Shown here: positions 8,279 through 16,092 of the stretch, piece after piece
How positions within the stretch are numbered: the stretch's first letter is position 1
Layout: each line of letters starts with the position of its first letter
NCBI GenBank assembly: GCA_014650015.1
Contig: BMUD01000009.1
Coordinates: forward strand, 1-64,000
Origin: Streptomyces griseoloalbus
GTDB taxonomy: Bacteria > Actinomycetota > Actinomycetes > Streptomycetales > Streptomycetaceae
Direction of reading: 5' to 3'
Length of the DNA: 64,000 nt
Program-made: the position numbers and the translations under genes
The notes under the pieces: generated by a model
The model's input: the letters and a program-made list of their open reading frames with translations, nothing else
The model's database searches: none
Told to the model about the DNA's origin: nothing

Positions 8279-8649
8279 TCGTCGGTTCACAGAAGGCCGG
8301 TGTCCCTCGGTCCTGCGGAACCTGCGATCCATGCGCCGCCGCTTATCGGCCAGCGCGAGGGCGCCCCTCGTGCGTCGATCTGGCCTGGTGATGAAACCCG
8401 CAGAGCACTCGAAGGGCTGGTTTCTCGAAGGGGCATCACCAGGCACACAATCTGGTCCACGTCCGGGGCCAGGGGTGTTGCCGACCGACCCAATCGAGCG
8501 GTTCACCCAGGCCGCGTAGGTCCATCTGAACCGCCGAGATCATCCACGAATTGACGAGCGGCCCGGACGGTGGTCACGGGTCCCCGTGTTCTTCATCCGG
8601 AGCAGCGCCCGCCGGACAACCACGTGACCGCTCACGCATGGATGCCAGC
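8279..8649. other. Stretch without a convincing gene
   Basis: Nothing with believable coding character was found on either strand. It lies between the tRNA-like sequence and the integrase-like relic, where an attachment site might be expected. No direct repeat of the tRNA 3' end was recognised within the window. Confidence 0.45.
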
Positions 8650-8857
8650 ACCTACTGGCCCGGCTGCACCTTCACGATGTTGATGTCTGTGGCGGCGCTC
8701 TCGGCCTCCAGCGTCCTCCTGCAGTCCTACGCGCGCTGGGCAGGTCGTAGCTCACCGCCGACGTGCGCTTCTTGCCGTCCTGTACCCACCGGACCCGGTA
8801 GTTGCTCCCTCGTCGGCTTGGTGTGCCACGACCAGCCGCGATTCCACAACCTCGCAT
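8650..8857 (-). pseudogene. N-terminal relic resembling a site-specific integrase
   Basis: One minus-strand frame reads SNYRVRWVQDGKKRTSAVSYDLPSA (given here as two overlapping stretches: SNYRVRWVQDGKK and RTSAVSYDLPSA). The neighbouring frame continues RTLEAESAATDINIVKVQPGQ and stops. This looks like the arm-binding N-terminus of phage or conjugative-element tyrosine recombinases (YxVRW...DGKxR...F/Y), broken by a frameshift near 8730 and a stop near 8650. The catalytic domain is absent. Confidence 0.4.
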
Positions 8858-9021
8858 CCAGGACTAAATGGGTGGCCCTGCCACGGTCAGAATGAGCCGG
8901 GCACTTGTGGGAGCGGCGGTGAGGACCGAACCGTCGCACGCCTCCGAAAATCAAAGTGATCAATTCTCTGTCTCCCCTACGCTGCCGGACACCGACAGCC
9001 CCTCCTGACGAGGACGCCCCG

Positions 9022-9843
9022 ATGACGAGCAACCCTGCCGTGCACCCGGAGATCATCGACTTCTACACCCGGTCCGACGAAGCCGCACGGCTGCAGACCA
9101 CCGCCACAGGCACCCTGGAGTTCGCGCGCACCCGCGAACTACTGCGCCGCCACCTCCCGCCGGCGCCGGCCCGCGTGCTCGATGTCGGCGGTGGTCCCGG
9201 AACGCACGCCCGGTGGTTGGCCAACGACGGCTACATGGTGCACGTCGTGGACCCAGTCCCCAAGCACGTCGCCCAGGCAGCCGCCATCGACGGCGTGACG
9301 GCCGAGCTGGGCGACGCCCGCCGCCTCACCGCCGCGGACAGGACGTACGACGTCGTTCTGCTTCTCGGCCCGCTCTACCACCTCCACGACAAGATCGACC
9401 GGATCTCCGCGCTGACGGAGGCGGCACGCGTGGCCCGGCCTGGCGGACTCATCGCCGCGGCGGCGATCTCCCGGTATTCGCCCCTCCTCGACTACATCGC
9501 GACCACCGGTATCACCGAGGCCGCGATCCAGGACGGGGTCCGTGACACCCTGGCCCAGGGGCGCTACGCCGGACAGCGCGGCTTCACCGTCGCCTACTTC
9601 CAGACCTCCGCCGAGCTGCGCGCGGAGGTCACGGAGGCCGGTCTTACCGATCCCAGCCTCTACGGAATCGAAGGACCCGGCTGGGTGGCGGTCAAGGCCA
9701 TCGAGAAGTACACCAGCGCCAATCTCATGGGCACGGACATGTACGAAGCGGCCCTATCCGCGGCGCGCATCGCGGACCCGCACGCTGCCCTCACCGATGC
9801 CTCCGCCCACATTCTCGCCATCACCGGGCCCTGCCCGGTCTAG
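9022..9843 (+). CDS. SAM-dependent class I methyltransferase
   Basis: 273 residues from the ATG at 9022 (GACGAGGAC upstream). Motif I is VLDVGGGPGTHARWL at residues 52-66, followed by VHVVDPVP (motif II-like), ELGDARRL and DVVLLLGPLYHL (motif IV), and VARPGGLIAAAA (post-motif). This is the usual Rossmann-fold small-molecule methyltransferase of the Methyltransf_11/25 type; the substrate is unknown. Eleven bases separate it from the truncated reductase downstream, so they were probably co-transcribed. It is intact, unlike most of its neighbours. Confidence 0.85.
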   Translation: MTSNPAVHPEIIDFYTRSDEAARLQTTATGTLEFARTRELLRRHLPPAPARVLDVGGGPGTHARWLANDGYMVHVVDPVPKHVAQAAAIDGVTAELGDARRLTAADRTYDVVLLLGPLYHLHDKIDRISALTEAARVARPGGLIAAAAISRYSPLLDYIATTGITEAAIQDGVRDTLAQGRYAGQRGFTVAYFQTSAELRAEVTEAGLTDPSLYGIEGPGWVAVKAIEKYTSANLMGTDMYEAALSAARIADPHAALTDASAHILAITGPCPV

Positions 9844-9854
9844 GGTGCCGCCTC

Positions 9855-10232
9855 ATGACGCTGCTGATCGTGGGTGGGTCCGGGTTCCTGGGCACAGAGC
9901 TGGTCCGGCAAGCATTATCGGCGGGGCGCCCGACGGCCGCGACCTATACGACCAGGCCCGGCATCGCTCCGGGGGTTACTTGGCGCCGCCTCGACCTGCG
10001 GGATCCAGGGAGCGTGGACGCGGTCGTGGCCGAGGTGAACCCTCGCGTCATCGTCAATGCATCGAGCGGCGGGGCGGACTGGGCAGTCACAGCCGAGGGA
10101 CCCGTCCGCCTCGCGATCGCCGCGGCGAAGGCCGGAAGCAGAATGATTCAGGTCTCCACCGACGCCGTCTTCTTGATCTTTATCTCGGGTTTGTGTGGCG
10201 TCGTTGCAGCTCAGGGCTTCGTTGCTGTGTGA
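9855..10232 (+). pseudogene. Truncated RmlD-like NAD(P)-binding reductase
   Basis: The first ~105 residues are a clean extended-SDR N-terminus: LLIVGGSGFLGTELVRQA (nucleotide-binding GxxGxxG), DLRDPGSVDAVVAEVNPRVI, VNASSG and MIQVSTDAVF, as in dTDP-4-dehydrorhamnose reductase-like proteins. After VSTDAVF, where SG...Y-x-E-x-D-x-P and the catalytic YxxxK should come, the sequence changes to an unrelated LIFISGLCGVVAAQ tail and stops. Foreign DNA or a deletion joins at about 10,172. The catalytic Tyr-Lys is lost, so it is non-functional. Confidence 0.7.
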
Positions 10233-10272
10233 GGGACGTTAGCCACGGTCCCGCTTCAAATAGGGTGACGGG

Positions 10273-10626
10273 GTGTCTCAGAGTCCTGATCAGCCGCTTC
10301 TGCCGTCTCGTCATCAAGTTGGCAGCCTGCGTGACTTCCTCCATGGAAGGACGTACTCGGCTGCCTCAGTCACCATCCGACTCGACGGTGCACCGTCTCA
10401 TGCTGCGGGCTCGCCTCTGGATGACGTGAGCAAGGTCTCCGATGCCCTGTATGAGGTTGTCGACGGTCTTGCCAGGCAGGTGCTGGACGCGGTTTTCTCC
10501 GGGCAGCCGAACGCTGAGGCGCGTGGCGCATGGGTCGCGCTCTTGCTGATCGCCCAGAACTGGCGGGACTCACCTGATCTGCCGGCAGAGTTGAAGACCA
10601 TGGTTGATGAGGCCCTTCCACTCTGA
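10273..10626 (+). CDS. Hypothetical protein
   Basis: 117 residues from the GTG at 10273. No family is recognised. The helical second half (VSKVSDALYEVVDGLARQV, then LDAVFSGQPNAEARG) has natural composition. No signal peptide or membrane segment. It lies just after the break in the reductase gene, so it arrived with, or was brought next to, the disrupting DNA. Confidence 0.5.
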   Translation: MSQSPDQPLLPSRHQVGSLRDFLHGRTYSAASVTIRLDGAPSHAAGSPLDDVSKVSDALYEVVDGLARQVLDAVFSGQPNAEARGAWVALLLIAQNWRDSPDLPAELKTMVDEALPL

Positions 10627-10668
10627 TGGGCGGCAACGCTGGATCGTCACCAGTCGAGCTCCGTCAGG

Positions 10669-11238
10669 TCATCGCTCCTGGTCTCCAGCTGCGCGGAGTC
10701 TGGCAGCGGCTTCAGCCGGTGTGTCGTAGTAGCCGGGGCGAGCCAGGAGGACCGAGCTGAAGTAGTAGCCCTGTTCTTCGTCGGATTCGTCGTCCGCTTC
10801 GAAGGGGCGCCAGAAGCTGAGAAGAAGGTCTGGTGCGATGAAGGAGGCCGGGTCGTCCTCGGCCTCGGTGATCGTGGCGAGCCCTCGCAGCTGGGTGACC
10901 ACCTCGGCAGCGGGCAGACCGAAGACATCGATGCCGCGGAACCGGACGATGTCCTGGCCGCTGGCGGGTCGGCCCAGCTCGATTGCTTCGAGCTTGCCGC
11001 GCGAGCAGTGAATGCTGACCATCAGGCCGCTTGGCCGGAAGACGAACCTGCCCAATTGGTCTGATTCCGAGATCGCTGAGGGATCGCGGAACGAGGCGAG
11101 CGCTTGGTCTGCCGCCTCGCGGGGCATGCCGATGACCAGGGCGCCGAGACCGGTAGGCGGCGTGAGTTCGAATTGTCGCCGTTCCGTGAACCGTGCCCCC
11201 CCTATCGGTCGATGAAAAGTGACCCCTTCCGTGATCAA
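10669..11238 (-). CDS. Hypothetical protein, N-terminus replaced by IS21 sequence
   Basis: The native part runs from FELTPPTGLGALVIGMP to PAEAAARLRAAGDQER, about 168 residues, acidic and soluble, of unknown family. The first ~22 codons of the open frame (MITEGVTFHRPIGGARFTERR) lie inside the IS21-type left end, so the original start is gone. The frame is still open and could be expressed as a fusion from within the element. The residue pattern (an Asp/Glu-rich middle, FGLPAAEVVTQLRGLA) suggests a DUF of the immunity or SMI1-like sort, but I cannot assign it. Confidence 0.55.
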   Translation of the reverse strand: MITEGVTFHRPIGGARFTERRQFELTPPTGLGALVIGMPREAADQALASFRDPSAISESDQLGRFVFRPSGLMVSIHCSRGKLEAIELGRPASGQDIVRFRGIDVFGLPAAEVVTQLRGLATITEAEDDPASFIAPDLLLSFWRPFEADDESDEEQGYYFSSVLLARPGYYDTPAEAAARLRAAGDQER

Positions 11239-11266
11239 GTGATCAGTCTGGCTCCATGGGAGTCAG

Positions 11267-12511
11267 GTGGAAGAGGTGATCGGTGTGGAGGACTGGGCTG
11301 AGATCCGGCGGCTCCACCGCGCGGAGGGCATGTCGATCAAGGGAATTGCGCGGCATCTGGGGATCGCCCGGAACACCGTGCGGCGGGCCGTGGCCAGCGA
11401 CGATCCGCCGAAGTACCGGCGGGTGCCGAAGGGCTCGATCGTGGACGCGGTGGAGCCGGAGATCCGCGAGTTGCTGGCGCAGTATCCGCGGATGCCGGCC
11501 ACGGTGATCGCGGAGCGGATCGGGTGGGAACGGTCGTTGTCGGTGCTGAAACGGCGGGTGCGGGAACTGCGGCCGGTCTACCTTCCGGCGGACCCGGTCT
11601 CGCGGACGGCGTATCAGCCGGGCGAGCTGGCCCAGTGCGATCTGTGGTTCCCGCCGGTGGACATCCCGCTGGGCTTCGGGCAGACCGGGCGCCCGCCGGT
11701 GCTGGTGCTGGTGGCCGGCTATTCGCGGGTCATCACCGCGCGGATGCTTCCGTCGAGGCAGGCCGCCGACCTGGTGAGCGGGCACTGGGACCTGCTGTCC
11801 GGCTGGAAAGCGGTGCCCCGGGCCTTGGTCTGGGACAACGAGGCGGCCATCGGACGCCGCCGGGAGGGTCGGGCCGTGCTCGGTCATGAGTTCGCCGCGC
11901 TGGCCGGGCTGCTGGCCTGCAAGGTGATCCTGTGCCGGCCCCGCGACCCGGAGGCCAAGGGCCTGGTCGAGCGGGCCAACGGCTACCTGGAGACGTCGTT
12001 CCTGCCCGGCCGGGTGTTCACCTCGCCGGCCGACTTCAACACACAGCTGGCCGGATGGCTCGAGGTCGCCAACCGGCGGGTGCACCGCACCCTTCAGGCC
12101 CGTCCGGCCGAGCGGTGGGAGGCCGACCGGGCCGCGATGCTGCTGCTGCCGCCGACCGCACCGCCGCGCTGGTGGCAGACCTCGGTGCGGATCGGCCGGG
12201 ACCACTACATCCGCCTGGACACCTGCGACTACTCCGTCCACCCGGCCGCGATCGGGCGGATCGTGCGGATCGAGGCGGACACCGAAACGGTGCGGGCCCA
12301 TCTGGACGGCCGCCTGGTCGCCGAACACGCCCGCTGCTGGGCCCGGCACCAGACGCTGACCGACCCCGACCACGCGGAGGCCGCCACGGCGATGCGGCAC
12401 CAGTACCGCTCAGGCGGGGCCGTCGCCACGGCGGTGGAGGTCGCACAGCCGGATCTGCCGGCCTACGACCGCGTCTTCCATCTGATCGAAGGCGGCGGAG
12501 GAGAGGAGTAA
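11267..12511 (+). CDS. istA: IS21-family transposase IstA
   Basis: 414 residues. The N-terminal helix-turn-helix (MSIKGIARHLGIARNTVRR) binds the element ends. The DDE-type rve core follows: LAQCDLWFPPVDIP with the first Asp, RALVWDNEAAIG with the second Asp, and DPEAKGLVERANGYLE with the Glu. The C-terminal Mu-type domain (DHYIRLDTCDYSVHP) is present. Full length for the family. The GTG at 11267 was chosen. The stop is 5 bases before istB. Confidence 0.9.
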   Translation: MEEVIGVEDWAEIRRLHRAEGMSIKGIARHLGIARNTVRRAVASDDPPKYRRVPKGSIVDAVEPEIRELLAQYPRMPATVIAERIGWERSLSVLKRRVRELRPVYLPADPVSRTAYQPGELAQCDLWFPPVDIPLGFGQTGRPPVLVLVAGYSRVITARMLPSRQAADLVSGHWDLLSGWKAVPRALVWDNEAAIGRRREGRAVLGHEFAALAGLLACKVILCRPRDPEAKGLVERANGYLETSFLPGRVFTSPADFNTQLAGWLEVANRRVHRTLQARPAERWEADRAAMLLLPPTAPPRWWQTSVRIGRDHYIRLDTCDYSVHPAAIGRIVRIEADTETVRAHLDGRLVAEHARCWARHQTLTDPDHAEAATAMRHQYRSGGAVATAVEVAQPDLPAYDRVFHLIEGGGGEE

Positions 12512-12516
12512 ATGCC

Positions 12517-13305
12517 ATGGCCACCCGCACCACCACGTCCCGGGACGTCGCCGCCGAACTGGCTTTCCTCAGCCGTGCGTTGAAAGCACCGGCCCTGCTG
12601 GACGCCGCCGACCGGCTCGCCGAACGCGCCAGGGCGGAGTCCTGGACGCATCAGGAGTACCTGGCCGCCTGCCTGCAGCGCGAGGTCGCCGCCCGCGAGT
12701 CCCACGGCGGAGAAGGCCGCATCCGCGCGGCCCGTTTCCCCGCCCACAAGACCCTGGAGGAGTTCGACTTCCATCACCTGCGCGGGCTGAAACGGGAGGC
12801 GGTGGCCCATCTGGGCACTCTCGACTTCATCACCGGCAAGAAGAACGTAGTCTTCCTCGGCCCGCCCGGCACCGGCAAGACGCACCTGGCCATCGCCCTG
12901 GGCATCCGCGCCTGCCAGGCCGGACACCGCGTCGCGTTCGCCACCGCCTCCCAGTGGGTCGACCGCCTGGCCGACGCCCATACCACCGGAAAACTCCAGG
13001 ACGAACTGCTGCGTCTCGTCCGCGTCCCGGTCCTGGTGATCGACGAGGTCGGCTACATCCCCTTCGAACCGGAAGCAGCGAACCTGTTCTTCCAGCTGGT
13101 CTCCGGCCGCTACGAACGTGCGTCCGTGATCGTGACCAGCAACAAGCCCTTCGGACGCTGGGGCGAGGTCTTCGGTGACGACACCGTCGCCGCCGCCATG
13201 ATCGACCGTCTCGTCCATCACGCCGATGTGCTCTCCTTGAAGGGAGACTCCTACAGGCTCAAAGACCGCGACATCGGCCGCACACCGAGCGCGGCAACCG
13301 GATGA
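12517..13305 (+). CDS. istB: IS21-family helper ATPase IstB
   Basis: 262 residues. DnaC/DnaA-like AAA+ ATPase that aids IstA: Walker A GPPGTGKTH near residue 111, Walker B VLVIDEVGYIPF, sensor I VIVTSNKPF, and an arginine-containing C-terminal MIDRLVHHADVLSLKGDSYR. The ATG at 12517 lies 5 bases past the istA stop, preceded by GGAGGAGAGGAG, so translation is coupled. Confidence 0.9.
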   Translation: MATRTTTSRDVAAELAFLSRALKAPALLDAADRLAERARAESWTHQEYLAACLQREVAARESHGGEGRIRAARFPAHKTLEEFDFHHLRGLKREAVAHLGTLDFITGKKNVVFLGPPGTGKTHLAIALGIRACQAGHRVAFATASQWVDRLADAHTTGKLQDELLRLVRVPVLVIDEVGYIPFEPEAANLFFQLVSGRYERASVIVTSNKPFGRWGEVFGDDTVAAAMIDRLVHHADVLSLKGDSYRLKDRDIGRTPSAATG

Positions 13306-13410
13306 AACAACTGCACACGGGGTCAAAACTCACCGACCCCAAAGGGGTCCAGGTTCAGAGACCGCCGACACATGTCTGCATAGGACTGGATGGACGGCCC
13401 TGGACGGCTT

Positions 13411-13518
13411 CTACGACATGTGCCACGTGGTGCCCAGGGAGGGGCCCAGGATCAGGACCGGAGCGTCTTCCGGCCCGTCGAAGCGGTATTGCAGGGTGTT
13501 CGGTGGTGTCTCGCTCAC
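13411..13518 (-). pseudogene. pcaD: N-terminal fragment of 3-oxoadipate enol-lactonase (pcaD)
   Basis: From the GTG at 13518 the frame reads SETPPNTLQYRFDGPEDAP then VLILGPSLGTTWHM, the characteristic start of Streptomyces beta-ketoadipate enol-lactonase (alpha/beta hydrolase of the protocatechuate branch, including the PcaDC fusions). Homology stops after TWHM at about 13,419 and the frame ends two codons later. The catalytic Ser and everything downstream are missing. The break marks the junction between core DNA on the right and accessory DNA on the left. Confidence 0.75.
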
Positions 13519-13705
13519 GCCCCAGACCCTCTCACGTATCACGGACGCCCCTATAACAAGGGGCTCAGGACACCGTCCCAACCAGGTCGAACCCCTCTCG
13601 GGCGGCATGTCGCTCGAGGCATCGGATGCTCCCACGTTCGCCACACCTGACGGGCGTATCAGTGTGGCACCGTGTGTGGGCGAAAATGTCCGGAAACCGA
13701 CTCGG

Positions 13706-15625
13706 TCATGTGGTCCAGGTGCTCGTACGAGCGTGCGACGACGTCTCGTGGTCCCCGTCCGGCGCCTGGCCTGCCGGTCCGGGCAGCCCGCCGGGACCGG
13801 CTCCTGGGAGCGGGCGTCCGGGGGCCGAATCGGCGCTCTCGCCGAGGAAACCGCCCGACTGGTGCTGCCACAGCTTGGCGTAGGCGCCGTCCGCCGCGAG
13901 CAGTTCCTCGTGCGTGCCCTGCTCTACGACGCTTCCGCGGTCGAGGACGACGAGACGGTCCATGCCGGCGACGGTGCTCAGACGGTGGGCGACCACGAGG
14001 GCCGTACGTCCGTCCATCAACCGCCACAGGGCGTCCTGGACGAGGAGCTCGCTCTCCGAGTCCAGGGCGCTGGTCGCCTCGTCGAGCAGCAGGATCGGGG
14101 CGTCGCGCAGGATGGCCCTGGCGAGGGCGACGCGCTGGCGCTGGCCGCCCGAGAGTTTCACTCCCCGCTCCCCCACCAGGGTGTCGAAGCCGTCGGCGAG
14201 CTGGTCGGCGAACTCGGTGACATGCGCGGCCGCGGCCGCCGCGTGGATCTCCTCGTCGGTGGCGCCGGGCCGGGCGAAGGCGATGTTGTCCCGCAGGCTG
14301 CGGTGGAACATGGCGGGTTCCTGCGGGACGTAGGCGATCAGTGAGCGCAGGTCCGTCTGGCGCAGCCGGCTGATGTCCTGACCACCGATCAGGATGTGGC
14401 CGTCGTCGATGTCCGACATCCGCAGCAGGAGCCGGGTGAGTGTGGTCTTGCCTCCGCCGGACCTGCCGACCAGACCGATCCGTGCGCCCGCGGGCACGTT
14501 CAGGTCGAGTCCCTGGAAAATCGGCCGCGCACCCGCGTGGGCGAAGGTCACCGCGTCGAAGCGGATGCCGGTGTCCCGCGGCGCGAGCGGTTCGGGTTCC
14601 GTCGGATCGAGCACGGTGGGCGGATCCAGCAGCAGCTCCGTGAACTGCGCGGCCTCGGTCATCGAGCTTTCCAGGCGCCGGTAGATCTGGTTGAACTCGA
14701 ACATGATCTGGGTCGCGTTGGAGTAGTAGGTGAAGGCGACGACGACCTCCTCCACTCCCTGGCCCGAGCCACCGAAGGCGACGGCGACCAACAGACCCAG
14801 CACGTTGGTCAGCACCGACATGGGGGCGATCAGGGTGTCGACGCGCAGATTGCCGTAGTCCCACGATTTCAGCGTCAGGCGCCGGGAGTCCGCGACACGG
14901 CTGCGGTGTTCGTCGGCCTCCCGCCGCTCGGCCGCGAACGCCCGGATGGTCTCCATGTTCATGAGGCTGTCGGCGACGTGGCCGGACACCCGGGCGATCG
15001 CCACCTCACGGTCGTTGACGAGCCTCTGCCGGCGACGGATCAGCGGTGTCGCGGCCACCACGGTCAGCGCGATCATCACGAGGAGGCCGACGACGAGCAT
15101 CGGTTCGTAGCTCCACAGCACCACGGCACCGAACACCAGGGGGACGAGACTGCCCACGATCCGGTACGTCACCGTGTCGACGAAGTCCTCGAAGCGCTTG
15201 CCGAAGCTGAGCACCCGTTTGGTCAGGGAGCCGGCGAAGTTGTCGTGGAAGAACGCCGCGTCCTTGGCGAGGAGTTCGTCCATGCCGCCCACGTACAGGT
15301 GTTCCATGCCGAGGGCGTCCACGCGGTTCAGGCAGTGCTGCCCCACCCGCCACACGGCTTCGGCGAGCAGCAACGTCACGCCGAAGCCCAGCACGTACGG
15401 CAGCGCCGAGGTGAGGGTGAGACCGCCGCCCTCGGCTGCCTGTCCCGCCAGTTTGGCGATCAGCAGGGGCGCGACGTAGCGGATGCCGATGTTGCCCACG
15501 GCCGGCAGCAGCAGCGCGGGCACGGCCAGCAGACGTAGTCGCACCAGTTCCCGGCCGTAGTGGCGCAGGGCCAGGACAACCGCGCTCCTGCCCGGCGTCG
15601 GCCCTCGCGTATCTGTTGTCCCCAT
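13706..15625 (-). CDS. ABC transporter, fused permease and ATPase (exporter type)
   Basis: 639 residues. The transmembrane domain spans about residues 30-290 with roughly six helices. The nucleotide-binding domain follows: Walker A GRSGGGKTT near 388-396, Q-loop YVPQEPAMF, signature LSGGQRQRV near 492, Walker B ILLLDEATSALDSE and H-loop VAHRLS. A half-transporter of the multidrug/lipid exporter class; substrate unknown. The ATG at 15625 is preferred over the GTG one codon upstream because GGGAG then has proper spacing. The C-terminal 50 residues are Gly/Pro/Ala rich and probably disordered. Confidence 0.9.
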   Translation of the reverse strand: MGTTDTRGPTPGRSAVVLALRHYGRELVRLRLLAVPALLLPAVGNIGIRYVAPLLIAKLAGQAAEGGGLTLTSALPYVLGFGVTLLLAEAVWRVGQHCLNRVDALGMEHLYVGGMDELLAKDAAFFHDNFAGSLTKRVLSFGKRFEDFVDTVTYRIVGSLVPLVFGAVVLWSYEPMLVVGLLVMIALTVVAATPLIRRRQRLVNDREVAIARVSGHVADSLMNMETIRAFAAERREADEHRSRVADSRRLTLKSWDYGNLRVDTLIAPMSVLTNVLGLLVAVAFGGSGQGVEEVVVAFTYYSNATQIMFEFNQIYRRLESSMTEAAQFTELLLDPPTVLDPTEPEPLAPRDTGIRFDAVTFAHAGARPIFQGLDLNVPAGARIGLVGRSGGGKTTLTRLLLRMSDIDDGHILIGGQDISRLRQTDLRSLIAYVPQEPAMFHRSLRDNIAFARPGATDEEIHAAAAAAHVTEFADQLADGFDTLVGERGVKLSGGQRQRVALARAILRDAPILLLDEATSALDSESELLVQDALWRLMDGRTALVVAHRLSTVAGMDRLVVLDRGSVVEQGTHEELLAADGAYAKLWQHQSGGFLGESADSAPGRPLPGAGPGGLPGPAGQAPDGDHETSSHARTSTWTT

Positions 15626-16092
15626 CACACTCCCGGAAGGTCGGACGTCGGAAGTTTCCCGTCAGGGGAGGTCCCCGGTCCAGGCATTTACCGCGGACTG
15701 GCGAGAACCGGACAAAGCTGCGCTCGGCGTACGCGGCCTGCGATGCCCCGTCGTACCGGGAGTTCCCGAGGTGAGCGACGGGGGGCGGCACGCGGGCGGG
15801 TTCGTGTGGCCGCCGGCGGGGACCGAGGACGCGCGCCGGCACAACGACGAGTCGGTGCACGCGGACCGGTACGAGGAGTACGGCCGGCCGCGGGCCGCCG
15901 GGCCGGGTGACCGGTATACGCCGCCGGTTCACCCACGGAATGTGCCGATACCGCCTTCACCACTCCCTTTCCCGGCCACCGGCATAATCCGGTCGCCTTG
16001 GGGCACTCGGTGCCAGTGCTCCGCTCCGTCGGGAGGAAGAGATCACACAGGTAATGGATCACCCCGTCCCACTCTCCGGGTAACGTCAAGGT
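15626..16092. other. Divergent intergenic region
   Basis: 467 bp between the exporter and RNase J genes. It must hold both promoters. No convincing open frame, palindrome or RNA was recognised. Confidence 0.5.

Larger units (their letters stand above)
11174..13370 (+). mobile_element. IS21-family insertion sequence
   Basis: 2,197 bp carrying istA and istB. The ends are imperfect inverted repeats starting TGTCG: TGTCGCCGTTCCGTGAACC on the left and, on the opposite strand at the right end, TGTCGGCGGTCTCTGAACC, with 20 of the first 27 positions identical. The flanking bases (left GTTCGAAT, right CATGTCTG) show no target duplication, suggesting later recombination or deletion at one side. The left end replaces the start of the minus-strand gene at 10669. 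Confidence 0.75.

Noticed and set aside
7976-8506. Minus-strand frame containing the phrase SIAQLVERRS
   Set aside because: This peptide is a typical mistranslation of tRNA sequence. The frame is an artefact of the tRNA-like element.
13659-14864. Minus-strand frame overlapping the exporter ATPase domain
   Set aside because: Arg/Pro-rich shadow of the ABC transporter gene in another frame.
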